In this document: one piece after another, positions 36,086 to 45,325 of the stretch
Position numbering within the stretch: position 1 is the stretch's first letter
Layout: the number at the start of each line of letters is the position of its first letter
DNA from: Bifidobacterium sp. ESL0704
GTDB lineage: Bacteria > Actinomycetota > Actinomycetes > Actinomycetales > Bifidobacteriaceae
Direction: 5' to 3'
Length of the DNA: 64,000 nt
NCBI RefSeq assembly: GCF_029392075.1
Contig: NZ_CP113929.1
Span: 434,001 to 498,000 of the forward strand
The notes under the pieces: generated by a model
The model's input: the letters and a program-made list of their open reading frames with translations, nothing else
Told to the model about the DNA's origin: nothing
The model's database searches: none
Made by a program: the position numbers and the translations under genes

Positions 36086-37291
36086 ATGGCCAAGAAAAAG
36101 AGTTTGCTGAACGTCGTCATCGATGGTATTTCCGGGATTTTCCTGCCGATTGTGAACCTGCTTTCCGCGGCGGGCATCATGAAGGGTGTGCTGATCATCC
36201 TCACCAGTTGCAAGGTGCTGGATGCGTCCGGCAATACGTATCTAGTGCTTGACGCGATGGCATCGTGTGTGTTCACCTTCCTGCCCGTCATGCTTGCGTA
36301 TACGTCCGCCAAGCAATTCAAGACCAATCCGTATATCGCGGTTGTCATCGCCTGCCTGATGCTGTATCCGGCGCTGGTGAAAGTGCAGGAAAAGGGCACC
36401 ACTCTGTCCTTCTTTGGCATACCGATGTTGGGTGTCAAATATGCTTCAAGCGTGCTGCCCATCATTCTGGCGATTGGTTTGCTGCGCTTCGTGCAGCAGT
36501 GGCTTGACAAGGTCCTTCCAGAAGTGATTCGCGGATTCCTCACGCCGCTGATCTGCGTTCTGTTCGTCGGCTCGGTGACGTTGCTGCTCTTTGGGCCGTT
36601 CGGCAAAGTGGTCGGTGACGGACTCGCCGCCGGATACGAATGGGTATATGCGCTTTCGCCGATCGTCGCAGGCCTGTTGCTGGGCGCTGCCGTGCAACCG
36701 ATGGTCATTTTCGGTTTCCACTGGAGCCTGATCCTTATCGGCATGAACAATCTGGCGGTTTCCGGGCGCGATACGGTACTCGCTCTGATGGGACCTCCCG
36801 TCTTTGCGCAGGCAGGGGCCGCGCTGGCCGTTATGCTCAAAAGCCATGACGCGCCGTTCAAGACGACCTGTATTTCCGCCAGTATCTCGGCTTTGTTCGG
36901 CATCACGGAACCGGCCATGTTCGGCGTGAACCTCCCTCGTAAGATGCCTCTTGCCGCTGTGTGCATCGGTGGCGGTGTGGGCGGTGCCATTGCCGGATAT
37001 TCCGGAGTCCAAGCCCATGCTTTCGCGCTTCCCAGCATCGCCACGTTGCCCGTTTTCTTCGGCCACGGTTTTGTGACCTACGTTATCTCCTGCGTGGTTG
37101 CCATGGTGGTCGCCTTCCTGCTGACCCTCGTCTTCAAGTTCCCTGTGGACAACTTGGACGATGAAAATGACGAGGTTCGCTCCGAGGAAGACCGTGAGAT
37201 GCTCGAAGAAAACTCACAGGCCGAAGGTGAAACCTCTGCGAATTCCGAAGTGGGTATCGCCGCTGACGTAATCGCAACGGCCAAGCCGTAA
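36086..37291 (+). CDS. Stand-alone PTS EIIC permease (glucose/beta-glucoside superfamily)
   Basis: 401 residues, about ten membrane helices. FGFHWSLILIG and FGITEPAMFGVNLP are the conserved EIIC sugar-binding signatures of the Glc family. No EIIB (phospho-cysteine) or EIIA domain is fused or encoded nearby; instead the C-terminus is a ~45-residue acidic tail. Because a ROK kinase precedes it, the protein may work as a transporter of unphosphorylated sugar and not as a true PTS component. A GTG start at 36077 is an alternative. A terminator follows at 37332. Confidence 0.9.
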   Translation: MAKKKSLLNVVIDGISGIFLPIVNLLSAAGIMKGVLIILTSCKVLDASGNTYLVLDAMASCVFTFLPVMLAYTSAKQFKTNPYIAVVIACLMLYPALVKVQEKGTTLSFFGIPMLGVKYASSVLPIILAIGLLRFVQQWLDKVLPEVIRGFLTPLICVLFVGSVTLLLFGPFGKVVGDGLAAGYEWVYALSPIVAGLLLGAAVQPMVIFGFHWSLILIGMNNLAVSGRDTVLALMGPPVFAQAGAALAVMLKSHDAPFKTTCISASISALFGITEPAMFGVNLPRKMPLAAVCIGGGVGGAIAGYSGVQAHAFALPSIATLPVFFGHGFVTYVISCVVAMVVAFLLTLVFKFPVDNLDDENDEVRSEEDREMLEENSQAEGETSANSEVGIAADVIATAKP

Positions 37292-37331
37292 ACGGGGCTT
37301 AACCGCGTGAAAACGCGAATAGCAGTTTTCT

Positions 37332-37365
37332 AAACCTCTGATGTCATTCGACGTCGGAGGTTTTT
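37332..37365 (+). terminator. Terminator of the kinase-permease unit
   Basis: AAACCTCTGA (37332-37341) pairs with TCGGAGGTTT (37354-37363), then T. The segment 37305-37371 closely resembles the rpmB terminator segment 29061-29127. Confidence 0.88.
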
Positions 37366-37638
37366 CATGCCTGGCTCCATATCGTACGTAGCGGGTAACG
37401 GATGGCGGAATTCGGCGGCGTGGCGATGCTCACGTTATGCCGATTGCTGATACGGTTGTCCACCGGCACGCTAATAATCAAAGTTTGCTTTTGGAATTGA
37501 GGGGTTCCTGCCAATATAAAGTGGACGCGGTTTGCGTCACCCTTGTAAATGGAAGCGCGCTTCAAGGCGTGATACACGAATGGCCCGTGCAACCGTAAAC
37601 GGTGATAAGACGCGGGTATGAAATGGAGAAGAACAAAC

Positions 37639-39135
37639 ATGGGTTCTACCATGTCGCAGACAGTTGCGCCCGAAAACGGGAAAACGCAGCATGACGAACA
37701 GTCGCAGACACCGAAAGGCGCGATGAAGGCACGCGTGGACGTCAAGCATCCGAACCTGACGATGCTCGGCCTTTATCTCGGGGCTTTTCTGGGCATGCTC
37801 AGCGAAACCGCGATGAACATCGCATTGCCGGCCCTGAGCAAAAGTTTCGGCATCGGCCAGGGTACCGCGCAGTGGATGGTGGTGGGCTACATGCTCGTCA
37901 TCGGTATCGTGCTGCCGTTCACCAGCTTGCTGTTGAAGTGGGTGCCCTCCAAGCCGCTGCTGCTTTTCGCGCTGGCCATGTTCTTCATCGGCTCGTTGAT
38001 CTCGGGCCTCGCGCCGACGTCTATGTTCGGCGTGCTGCTGGCAGGTCGTATGATTCAAGGCATCTCGACCGGCTTGGCTCTGCCGATGATGTTCTCCGTG
38101 ATCCTTGAGGTCTTCCCCCTGAACAAGATCGGCGCGGCGATGGGCATGGCCGGTCTCGTGGTCATGTTCGCCCCGGCCATCGGCCCCACCCTTTCCGGTG
38201 CGTTGATCGGTGCGTTCTCGTGGCGTGCGATTTTCTTCTTCTTCGCGGTGATTGCAGCCGTCGCTTTCGTCTGCGCCTGCATCTGGATGGTCAACGCCTA
38301 TAAGCTGACCCGTCCGAAAATCGACATCATCTCCTGCATCGCCTCGATTCTCGGCTTCGGCGGCCTGGTGTTCGGCGTAAGCCTGATCAGCGATATCGGC
38401 TTCACCTGGCAGGTCATCCTGATTCTCGTCATCGGCATCGCTGCGGTCGCCTTCTACAGCTACCGCCAGATGCATATGGCGAACCCCATCATCAATCTTC
38501 GTGCCTTCGGCATCCGCCAGTTCACCACCTGCGCCCTGATTGTGATGATGAACTTCGGCATCACCTTGGCCACCATGTACCTGATGCCGCAGGAACTGCA
38601 GAACGGCATGGGCGTGGCCGTGGCCATGACCGGCCTGGTGATGCTGCCCGGCGGTGTGGTCAACGCGCTGGTCTCCATGCTCTCCGGCCGCCTCTTCGAC
38701 ATCGTCGGCCCGAAGTGGCTTGTGCGTGGTGGCCTGGTGCTCTCCATGATCGGCGTTGTCCTGCTGATGCTGGCAGGCCCGACCGCTCCTGTGGCATACA
38801 TCATCTTCGCGCATGTCATCCTGATGATCGGCGTCCCGATGGCGATGAACCCGGCCCAGTCCTCGGCGCTCGCCTCGCTGCCGCAGCACCTGTCGACCGA
38901 TGGCTCCACCATCTTGAACACCATGCAGCAGGTCTTGGGCGCGGTCATCACCGCCGTGGCCACCATTCTGCTGGCTGCCGGCCAAGCCTCCTCGCACACC
39001 GGCGGCAAGGCGATGGCCTTCGTTACCGGCTCGCGCTGGGGCTTCGCCTTCGCGCTGGCGCTGGCCATCGTCGCGTTCGTCATCTCCTTCGGCATGGCCA
39101 AGCAAACCAAGTCGGATGACGCCTCCAAGCGCTGA
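37639..39135 (+). CDS. DHA2-family MFS multidrug exporter (14 helices)
   Basis: 498 residues. Polar N-terminal ~38 residues, then about 14 membrane helices. The EmrB/QacA-type features are present: LSETAMNIALPALSKSFG in helix 1 and GPTLSGALIGAFSWRAIFF (motif C) in helix 5. I start at 37639, with GGAGAAG seven bases upstream. It stands alone between the glycyl-radical module and recG, with no regulator beside it. The substrate (drug, bile salt or other) is not deducible. Confidence 0.9.
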   Translation: MGSTMSQTVAPENGKTQHDEQSQTPKGAMKARVDVKHPNLTMLGLYLGAFLGMLSETAMNIALPALSKSFGIGQGTAQWMVVGYMLVIGIVLPFTSLLLKWVPSKPLLLFALAMFFIGSLISGLAPTSMFGVLLAGRMIQGISTGLALPMMFSVILEVFPLNKIGAAMGMAGLVVMFAPAIGPTLSGALIGAFSWRAIFFFFAVIAAVAFVCACIWMVNAYKLTRPKIDIISCIASILGFGGLVFGVSLISDIGFTWQVILILVIGIAAVAFYSYRQMHMANPIINLRAFGIRQFTTCALIVMMNFGITLATMYLMPQELQNGMGVAVAMTGLVMLPGGVVNALVSMLSGRLFDIVGPKWLVRGGLVLSMIGVVLLMLAGPTAPVAYIIFAHVILMIGVPMAMNPAQSSALASLPQHLSTDGSTILNTMQQVLGAVITAVATILLAAGQASSHTGGKAMAFVTGSRWGFAFALALAIVAFVISFGMAKQTKSDDASKR

Positions 39136-39398
39136 ACCATTCGCTAAAAAGGTACCTTGTGCCGCGGCTCGTCTCAACGGCGTCGGTACAAGGCATGGCT
39201 TCGGCCAGAGCCTACAAGGCTTCCGATACGTTGCCAGTGCGCAGCCGGTTAGGGCTGTGGCAGGATATCGGCGATGAAGCCGTCGGTCCCGGTGCCCGCA
39301 ATGGGTATCGGGACCGAGGTGTATCTGCTGGCGTTGCGGTTTGCGCAGGCCTTTGTCGTTATTCGCTTTCTTTCGCTTACCTCTTATAGAATGAAGAT

Positions 39399-42107
39399 AT
39401 GAGCAATACCGTCACCCTCACCACTCCGATTTCCTCGCTGATCGCCAACAAACGGCGGGTCAGCGCGCTCAAAGGACTTGGCGTGGTGAGCGTCGGCGAC
39501 GCCCTGACCTATTATCCGTTCCGTGTCACCGAGCCGGTGCCGCTGCGTCCCATCCGCGAAGCGAGGGTCGGCATGCCGATGGCGTTCGCGGCGGTGGTGC
39601 GCTTTTCTCGGATTATTCCCATGGGCGGCCGTCGTGGTTTTCGCCTTGAGGCCGTCGTTGACGACGGTGCGTTCGCCGCAAGTCGGCAGGTGGCCGGTTT
39701 CAGTTGCAGGCTGGTCTTTTTCTCGCACAAAAAGCAATATATGGACTGGATGGGCGGACGCCTGCGTTCGGGCGCGGACGTCGTGCTTGCCGGCACGCCC
39801 ACCGAGTTCAACGGCCAGCTGCAGTTCACCCACCCCGAAGTGCTCACGGTGATGCCGCAAGGCGCGAACGTTTTCGTTGACCCGGTCGCAGCGTCCGGTT
39901 CCGCAAGTGCCGGCGAACTTTCTTTTGATGACATTTCCAACGGGGCCGATGCACAGCCTCCAACGCAAAGTGGCGCATTGGCTACTGCCGGTGTTCCCGC
40001 TTCGCATTCCCAGCAAGCTCAAGCCCTCAATGCCCTGAAATTCGACGCGTCAACCGCCTACGAGGCGCTGCGGCATGTCTGTCGGCCGCGGCCGGTCTAC
40101 CACGCCAATTCGCGCATCTCCACCGAACACATCCACGAATCCATCGTCGCGATGCTCGATGCGCTGAAAGCGAGCGGGGAGGCGGGGCCTAAGAAAGCCG
40201 GCGATGCCGATGACGGTTCCGCAGTGCCGAAGAATCAGGCGGCAATCGATGAGAACGATACTGATAATGCCGGCGATCACAAGAAGGGAATACTCGCCTT
40301 ACGCTCTGCAATCCCTGACGTGCTGCCCCAAGAAGTGATTGAATCCAAGCATCTCATGCATCGCGCGGACGCGTTCGCCGCCATCCACGACCCGCAGTCC
40401 ACCAAAGCGTTCCACGAGGCTTTGGCGACGCTGCGCTATGAGGAGGCGTTCGTCTCCCAGATTTCCGTGCTGCAAAACCGCGAGGACGCGCGCAAGGCCG
40501 AAACGTTCGAATGCAAGGATTCCGGGCTGCGCAGCCGGTTCGTCGACTCGCTGCCGTTCACGCTTACTCAAGGCCAGGAAGACGTCATCGACACCATATG
40601 CGAGGACATGAGGCGAAGCTATCCGATGCAACGACTGCTGCAGGGCGAGGTCGGCAGCGGCAAGACCGTGGTGGCGCTCGCGGCGATGCTGCAGGCGGTG
40701 GGTTCCGGCAACCAGGCCGTGCTCGTGGCACCCACGCAGGTGCTCGCCGAGCAGCATTTTCAGACCATCAGCGGCATGGCCGCCAAGCTCTCTGGCGAAG
40801 AGAGCGGCGAAACGACGGACCGTGATGCCGAAGACCAGGATGGCGCCGACAACGATCAAGGCGGAGCCAGGCAGAAATCCGAAAGCAAGTCTTCGAGCAT
40901 TCCGGTGACGCTGCTGACCGGCGGCATGAAGCTTGCGGCCCGGCGAAAGGCGCTCGCGACGGCGGCCAGCGGAGAACCCGGCATCATCATCGCCACGCAC
41001 GCGGCGTTTTCCAAGGTGTTCCAGGCGCCGAACCTGGCACTGGTGGTCATCGACGAGCAGCATCGCTTCGGCGTCGAACAGCGCGAGATTCTGCGCGAAA
41101 AAGGCGAGAAGACGCCGCACTTGCTGGTCATGACCGCGACTCCGATTCCGCGCACTGCCGCGATGACGTGGTTCGGCGACCTTGATATTTCCTGGCTCAC
41201 CGAATTGCCCGGCGGGCGCAAGCCGATCCGTACGTTCATCGTGCCCGAAGCCGACGGCAATATGATGGCGCAGATGTTCGTCCACATCCGCCGACGCATC
41301 GATGCGGGGGAGCGGGCGTACGTGGTCTGCCCGCGTATTGATGCCGATGAGGCCTCGAGCGAGGCAGCGATGGACGGTCCTGCGAAGCGAGCAAAGTCTG
41401 GTCGCGCGGGAGAAGAAAACGACAACGACGATTTCGTTGAGATTGACGATTACGGCGATGAGAACGCGGACGGTACGCCTCGCGAACCTAAGCCGCCGCT
41501 GCACGCCGTCGATGAGATTGCGCAAAGGCTTTCGTCGTTGCCGCAGTTCGCCGGTATCGAATTCGCTACGTTGACCGGTCGGGATGACGACGAAACCAGG
41601 CGAGCGGTGATGGCCGATTTCGAATCTGGCAAGACGCCGATTTTGGTGGCGACCACGGTTATCGAGGTCGGGGTCGATGTACCGCAGGCAAGTTGTATTA
41701 CGATATTCGACGCCGATCGTTATGGGCTTTCCCAGCTGCACCAGTTGCGTGGCCGTGTCGGCCGTGGCGGCACCGACTCCTGGGCGTTCCTCGTTTCGCG
41801 CGCCGAACCCGGCAGCATCGCCGAGCAACGGCTGAAGGTCATCGAAGGCTCGCTCGACGGGGCCGAGATCGCGCAGGCCGACCTCGAACTGCGCGGCGCC
41901 GGCGACGTATTGGGCGACGCCCAGTCCGGCGGCAAGTCCGGCCTGAAGCTCCTGCGCGTGGTCAAAGACGCCAAGATCATCGCCGATGCCCGTGAGGCTG
42001 CCGAAGTGCTGCTCAAGCGTGACCCGACGCTGGGCGACCAACCTCAACTTGCCGGTGCCGTCCTCGACTTCACGCGCGGTGGCGAGTCCGAGATTCTGAG
42101 CAACTGA
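39399..42107 (+). CDS. recG: ATP-dependent DNA helicase RecG
   Basis: 902 residues, against ~690-750 for most RecG. The wedge domain (~1-160) and helicase motifs are clear: LLQGEVGSGKTV (Walker A), VVIDEQHRFGV (DEQH box), MTATPIPRT, TTVIEVGVDVP and HQLRGRVGRG. It remodels stalled replication forks and Holliday junctions. The extra length comes from four polar, acidic or Ser/Ala-rich inserts (around residues 165-215, 255-300, 470-505 and 645-700). It is a backbone gene, normally near rpmB and rsmD. Confidence 0.97.
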   Translation: MSNTVTLTTPISSLIANKRRVSALKGLGVVSVGDALTYYPFRVTEPVPLRPIREARVGMPMAFAAVVRFSRIIPMGGRRGFRLEAVVDDGAFAASRQVAGFSCRLVFFSHKKQYMDWMGGRLRSGADVVLAGTPTEFNGQLQFTHPEVLTVMPQGANVFVDPVAASGSASAGELSFDDISNGADAQPPTQSGALATAGVPASHSQQAQALNALKFDASTAYEALRHVCRPRPVYHANSRISTEHIHESIVAMLDALKASGEAGPKKAGDADDGSAVPKNQAAIDENDTDNAGDHKKGILALRSAIPDVLPQEVIESKHLMHRADAFAAIHDPQSTKAFHEALATLRYEEAFVSQISVLQNREDARKAETFECKDSGLRSRFVDSLPFTLTQGQEDVIDTICEDMRRSYPMQRLLQGEVGSGKTVVALAAMLQAVGSGNQAVLVAPTQVLAEQHFQTISGMAAKLSGEESGETTDRDAEDQDGADNDQGGARQKSESKSSSIPVTLLTGGMKLAARRKALATAASGEPGIIIATHAAFSKVFQAPNLALVVIDEQHRFGVEQREILREKGEKTPHLLVMTATPIPRTAAMTWFGDLDISWLTELPGGRKPIRTFIVPEADGNMMAQMFVHIRRRIDAGERAYVVCPRIDADEASSEAAMDGPAKRAKSGRAGEENDNDDFVEIDDYGDENADGTPREPKPPLHAVDEIAQRLSSLPQFAGIEFATLTGRDDDETRRAVMADFESGKTPILVATTVIEVGVDVPQASCITIFDADRYGLSQLHQLRGRVGRGGTDSWAFLVSRAEPGSIAEQRLKVIEGSLDGAEIAQADLELRGAGDVLGDAQSGGKSGLKLLRVVKDAKIIADAREAAEVLLKRDPTLGDQPQLAGAVLDFTRGGESEILSN

Positions 42108-42868
42108 GTGTTGAAACCGGACGATTGTCATCGTCTCCTGCCTGTTTCGAAAGTGCCGCGGGAATGCTCGTGGCATTTGTGTGTTCACGGTTTGCGCTTC
42201 CCGTGACTGGGGCAGGGAGGTGAAGTGATAGCTCAATTGCAACCCGGTTGGTGGGTGCGCAAACTTTCGATTTGCTCCATTCTTCCGGGTGCCGGGGAAT
42301 CGGCGTCAACCGTTTTGCCCCTCTCGTCGTCGGGCCTTTCGTCGGTGTCTTCCAGGTTTGGGCGTAGAGGTGACCGGAAATGTGAAAAATATGTTTTTCT
42401 TATTAATGATAATGATATTTACATAAATGTGTTTGACCGTATTTTCATGGCGTTATCATTATGTTTTTGATATGGAAACGCTGGATATTGTATGATTTTT
42501 CTTTTTAGGAAACTTAGTGTACATTGAAAGTGCGTGCAGAGATACACGAAGATTTTATTCAAAGGTGAAAGCCCGTAAGGGTTGTTCCCTATTCAGGTTC
42601 GAGGAGGTATTCAAGTTCAGAAATTCAGCGCTGTCGGGAAACGGACGTGAACACGTGCGCTATTGAAGACCAAGTGGCGAAGTCGCAATGCTATCAGGTC
42701 TCGATGTCTGACGATTTTGACGTCGAAAATCGCAAAATCTCGGCTTTTGGTTTGAAATCGTTGCAGCGTACACTTTCGTTTTGGATGTATAAATGAAAAG
42801 ATTATCGTTTTATCAAGTAATGGTCTTCACGGTGTCGTGATGGCCATATTGCTCGAAGAGGAGTGGAA
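42108..42868. other. ~760-bp leader of the GNB/LNB operon
   Basis: No gene is supported. 42370-42520 is AT-rich. 42540-42720 is GC-balanced with several short hairpins (e.g. AAAGCCCGTAAGGGTTG). A palindrome CGATTTT-N7-AAAATCG lies at 42712-42732. This could be a long structured 5' untranslated region with operator sites. Confidence 0.5.
42712..42732. promoter_or_regulatory. Candidate operator upstream of the GNB/LNB operon
   Basis: CGATTTT-GACGTCG-AAAATCG is a 7-bp perfect inverted repeat with a palindromic centre. It lies 137 bp before the binding-protein start. It differs from the palindrome in front of the ROK repressor. Confidence 0.35.
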
Positions 42869-44179
42869 ATGGTAGGTAAAAAGAGGATTTTGGCTTCGGT
42901 CGCTGCAATTTCGGCCTTGGCCATGGGCTTGGCGGGCTGTGGAGCCGGCAATGGGAACAGCGATGCGTCAACGCCGAACAAGGGAGAAAAGGTCACGTTG
43001 ACCTATATGCACCGTCTGCCGGATTCCAAGGGGATGACGCTGGTCAACGACATCGTCAAGAAGTGGAACGACAAGAACCCGAATATTCAGGTGAAGGCCA
43101 CGAAGTTCGATGGCAAGTCCGCCGAGATGATCAAGAAGCTTGAAACCGACGTCAAGGCCGACAACGGGCCTGATCTGGCTCAGCTCGGTTACGCCGAGGT
43201 GCCTGAGGTATTCACCAAGGGCATGCTGCAGGACGTGACGAGCGAGGCCAAGAAGTATGAGGGCAATTTTGCCAAGGGGCCGTTCAATCTGATGCAGGTA
43301 GACGGCAAGTACTATGGCCTTCCTCAGGACACCGGCCCGATGCTGTATTTCTATAACAAGGCCGAGTTGGACAAGCTGGGGATCACCGAGCTGCCCAAGA
43401 CCGCCGATGAGATGATTGCGGATGCCCAGAAGACGGCGGCCGCAGGCAAGTACATGATGACCCTTCAGGCCGACGGCAACTGGCTGTCCGGCATGGCCGG
43501 CGCTTCAGGCCCGTGGTACAAGGTCCAGGGCGGCAAATGGGCCGTCAACACCAACACCGAGGGTTCCAAGGCCACGGCGGACACCTTCCAGAAGCTGGTT
43601 GACGCCAAGGCCGCGCTTTACATCGATCGCTGGTCGCCGACGTTCGATTCCGATATCCAGAACAACACCATCATCGGTACCGTGGGTGGCGCCTGGGAGG
43701 CTCCGTTGATCATGGGCTCCGCCGGTGAACACGGGGTAGGCGATTGGCGTATGGCGCAGCTCGGCGACTGGTTCGGCAACGGCACGAAGACGGGCCCCAA
43801 CGGTGGTTCCGGTGTTGCGGTCCTCAAGGGCAGCAAGCATCCGGCCGAGGCCATGAAGTTCCTCAATTGGTTCAACACTCAGGTCGCCGACCTGACCAGC
43901 CAGGGCCTGATCGTGGCGGCCACCACCGAAAAGGCGAAGACCCCCGAAGCCTGGGCCAAGTTCTATGGCGGCGAGGATCTCATGAAGGAATTCGCCACGG
44001 CGAACGACAACATGAGCAGCTTCACTTACATCCCCGGTTTCTCTGCTGTCAATTCCGACATTGTCGAGAAGACGGCCAAGGTGGCTGACGGTTCTGTGAA
44101 GATGAAGGATGTCTTCGATTCCGCGCAGAAGACCTCCGTCGACACCTTGAAGAACTACAACCTCCCGGTCAAGGAGTAA
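42869..44179 (+). CDS. GNB/LNB-binding lipoprotein of ABC transporter
   Basis: 436 residues. A lipoprotein signal with lipobox LAGC gives membrane anchoring of the mature protein. The rest is a family-1 extracellular solute-binding protein (GPDLAQLGYAEVPEV, GTVGGAWEAP). Close likeness to B. longum GL-BP and position ahead of two permeases and lnpA mark it as the high-affinity binder of galacto-N-biose and lacto-N-biose. I start at 42869 (GAGGAG upstream); a GTG at 42863 is in frame. A strong hairpin follows the gene. Confidence 0.93.
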   Translation: MVGKKRILASVAAISALAMGLAGCGAGNGNSDASTPNKGEKVTLTYMHRLPDSKGMTLVNDIVKKWNDKNPNIQVKATKFDGKSAEMIKKLETDVKADNGPDLAQLGYAEVPEVFTKGMLQDVTSEAKKYEGNFAKGPFNLMQVDGKYYGLPQDTGPMLYFYNKAELDKLGITELPKTADEMIADAQKTAAAGKYMMTLQADGNWLSGMAGASGPWYKVQGGKWAVNTNTEGSKATADTFQKLVDAKAALYIDRWSPTFDSDIQNNTIIGTVGGAWEAPLIMGSAGEHGVGDWRMAQLGDWFGNGTKTGPNGGSGVAVLKGSKHPAEAMKFLNWFNTQVADLTSQGLIVAATTEKAKTPEAWAKFYGGEDLMKEFATANDNMSSFTYIPGFSAVNSDIVEKTAKVADGSVKMKDVFDSAQKTSVDTLKNYNLPVKE

Positions 44180-44211
44180 GTGGTTCCGGTTCGAAAATGG
44201 TGTAGTGGTTT

Positions 44212-44252
44212 TGGCTGGTCGGTGCGTCCGCGTGGCGCCTCCCGGCCAGCCA
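44212..44252 (+). terminator. Hairpin between binding protein and permease genes
   Basis: An 11-bp stem (TGGCTGGTCGG with CCGGCCAGCCA, one wobble). Without a T-run it is better read as an mRNA-stabilising or partial-termination hairpin that raises binding-protein output. Confidence 0.6.
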
Positions 44253-44338
44253 TTTCCGCCATATGACGGAATCCGGATATCCGTAAACGCAAAAGTCCGG
44301 TTTCAAAAAGAAAATCGAAGAGGAAAGGTTGATGCAAT

Positions 44339-45325
44339 ATGGCTGCAATAACCACGGCGACGACGGCGCCGCCGGCCAAAGAAGGGGAGACGGACGGCAA
44401 GAAGAAAACAAGACGTTCATCCGCTGCGAAGCGTGAGAACCGACGGGCATGGGTGTTTATGCTGCCCTTTGCCATTCTCTTCTCGCTGGTGTTCATCCTT
44501 CCGATTATCTGGGCGATCTATTCGAGTTTCTTCCGTCAAGTCTCGACGGGCGGCGGTGCGTACGGCGGCGGCACGCTGGTTAACAAATTCGTGGGACTGA
44601 CGAACTTCCAATATGTCTTTACGTCCAGAAACTTCTGGCTCGGATGTGGCAGGGTTCTGATCTATACCGTCATCCAGGTGCCGGTGATGATGGGCATCGC
44701 GCTCGCGTTGGCGATGATTCTTGACTCGTTCATCGTCAAGCACGTCGTAGGATTCCGCCTGAGCTACTTCCTGCCCTATGCGATTCCCGGGGCTGTGGCC
44801 TCCATCATCTGGGTGTTCCTCTACAACGACCAGATTTCCCCGATCGTCAAAGGACTGAAGGCTATCGGCATACCGGTCAACTTCTTCGCTCCCGGCATGC
44901 GTATCGTTTCCATGGCCAACATCACCACATGGACGTTCACCGGCTATAATATGCTCATCTTCCTGGCGGCTCTGCAGGCGATTCCGCATGACCTGTATGA
45001 GGCCGCGCGCATTGATGGCGCCAACAATTTCCAGATAGCCATGAAAATCAAGTTGCCCAATGTCCGAGGAGCGGCCCTGCTTGCCGTGCTTCTCTCCATC
45101 GTCGGCAGCATCCAGCTGTTCAACGAACCCCAGATCATGCAGACCATGGATCAGGGAATTTCCAAGTCGTATACGCCGATGATGATGGCCCTGAATACTT
45201 CGCAGGGTTCGTTGACACCGGGTGGTGACGGGCCGGCATCGGCCATAGCGATTGTAATGGCATTGATTGCCGGCGTGCTCGCCATAGGCTATGCCTTTGC
45301 CGAAAGCAAGGTGAATGAGCAATGA
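44339..45325 (+). CDS. ABC transporter permease for GNB/LNB (first)
   Basis: 328 residues. Polar N-terminus (~30), then six membrane helices. The coupling EAA loop reads EAARIDGANNFQIAMKIKLP. It pairs with the next gene to form the membrane channel of the importer. No ATPase gene is in the operon, so a shared MsiK-type ATPase encoded elsewhere must energise it, as is usual in bifidobacterial sugar importers. Its end overlaps the next start by 4 bp. Confidence 0.94.
   Translation: MAAITTATTAPPAKEGETDGKKKTRRSSAAKRENRRAWVFMLPFAILFSLVFILPIIWAIYSSFFRQVSTGGGAYGGGTLVNKFVGLTNFQYVFTSRNFWLGCGRVLIYTVIQVPVMMGIALALAMILDSFIVKHVVGFRLSYFLPYAIPGAVASIIWVFLYNDQISPIVKGLKAIGIPVNFFAPGMRIVSMANITTWTFTGYNMLIFLAALQAIPHDLYEAARIDGANNFQIAMKIKLPNVRGAALLAVLLSIVGSIQLFNEPQIMQTMDQGISKSYTPMMMALNTSQGSLTPGGDGPASAIAIVMALIAGVLAIGYAFAESKVNEQ

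Noticed and set aside
37537..39177. 546-codon minus-strand frame opposite the DHA2 exporter
   Set aside because: His/Asp/Gln-rich product without domains, an antisense shadow of a clear membrane protein gene.
40299..42242. 647-codon minus-strand frame opposite recG
   Set aside because: Antisense shadow; the RecG helicase motifs on the plus strand are unambiguous.
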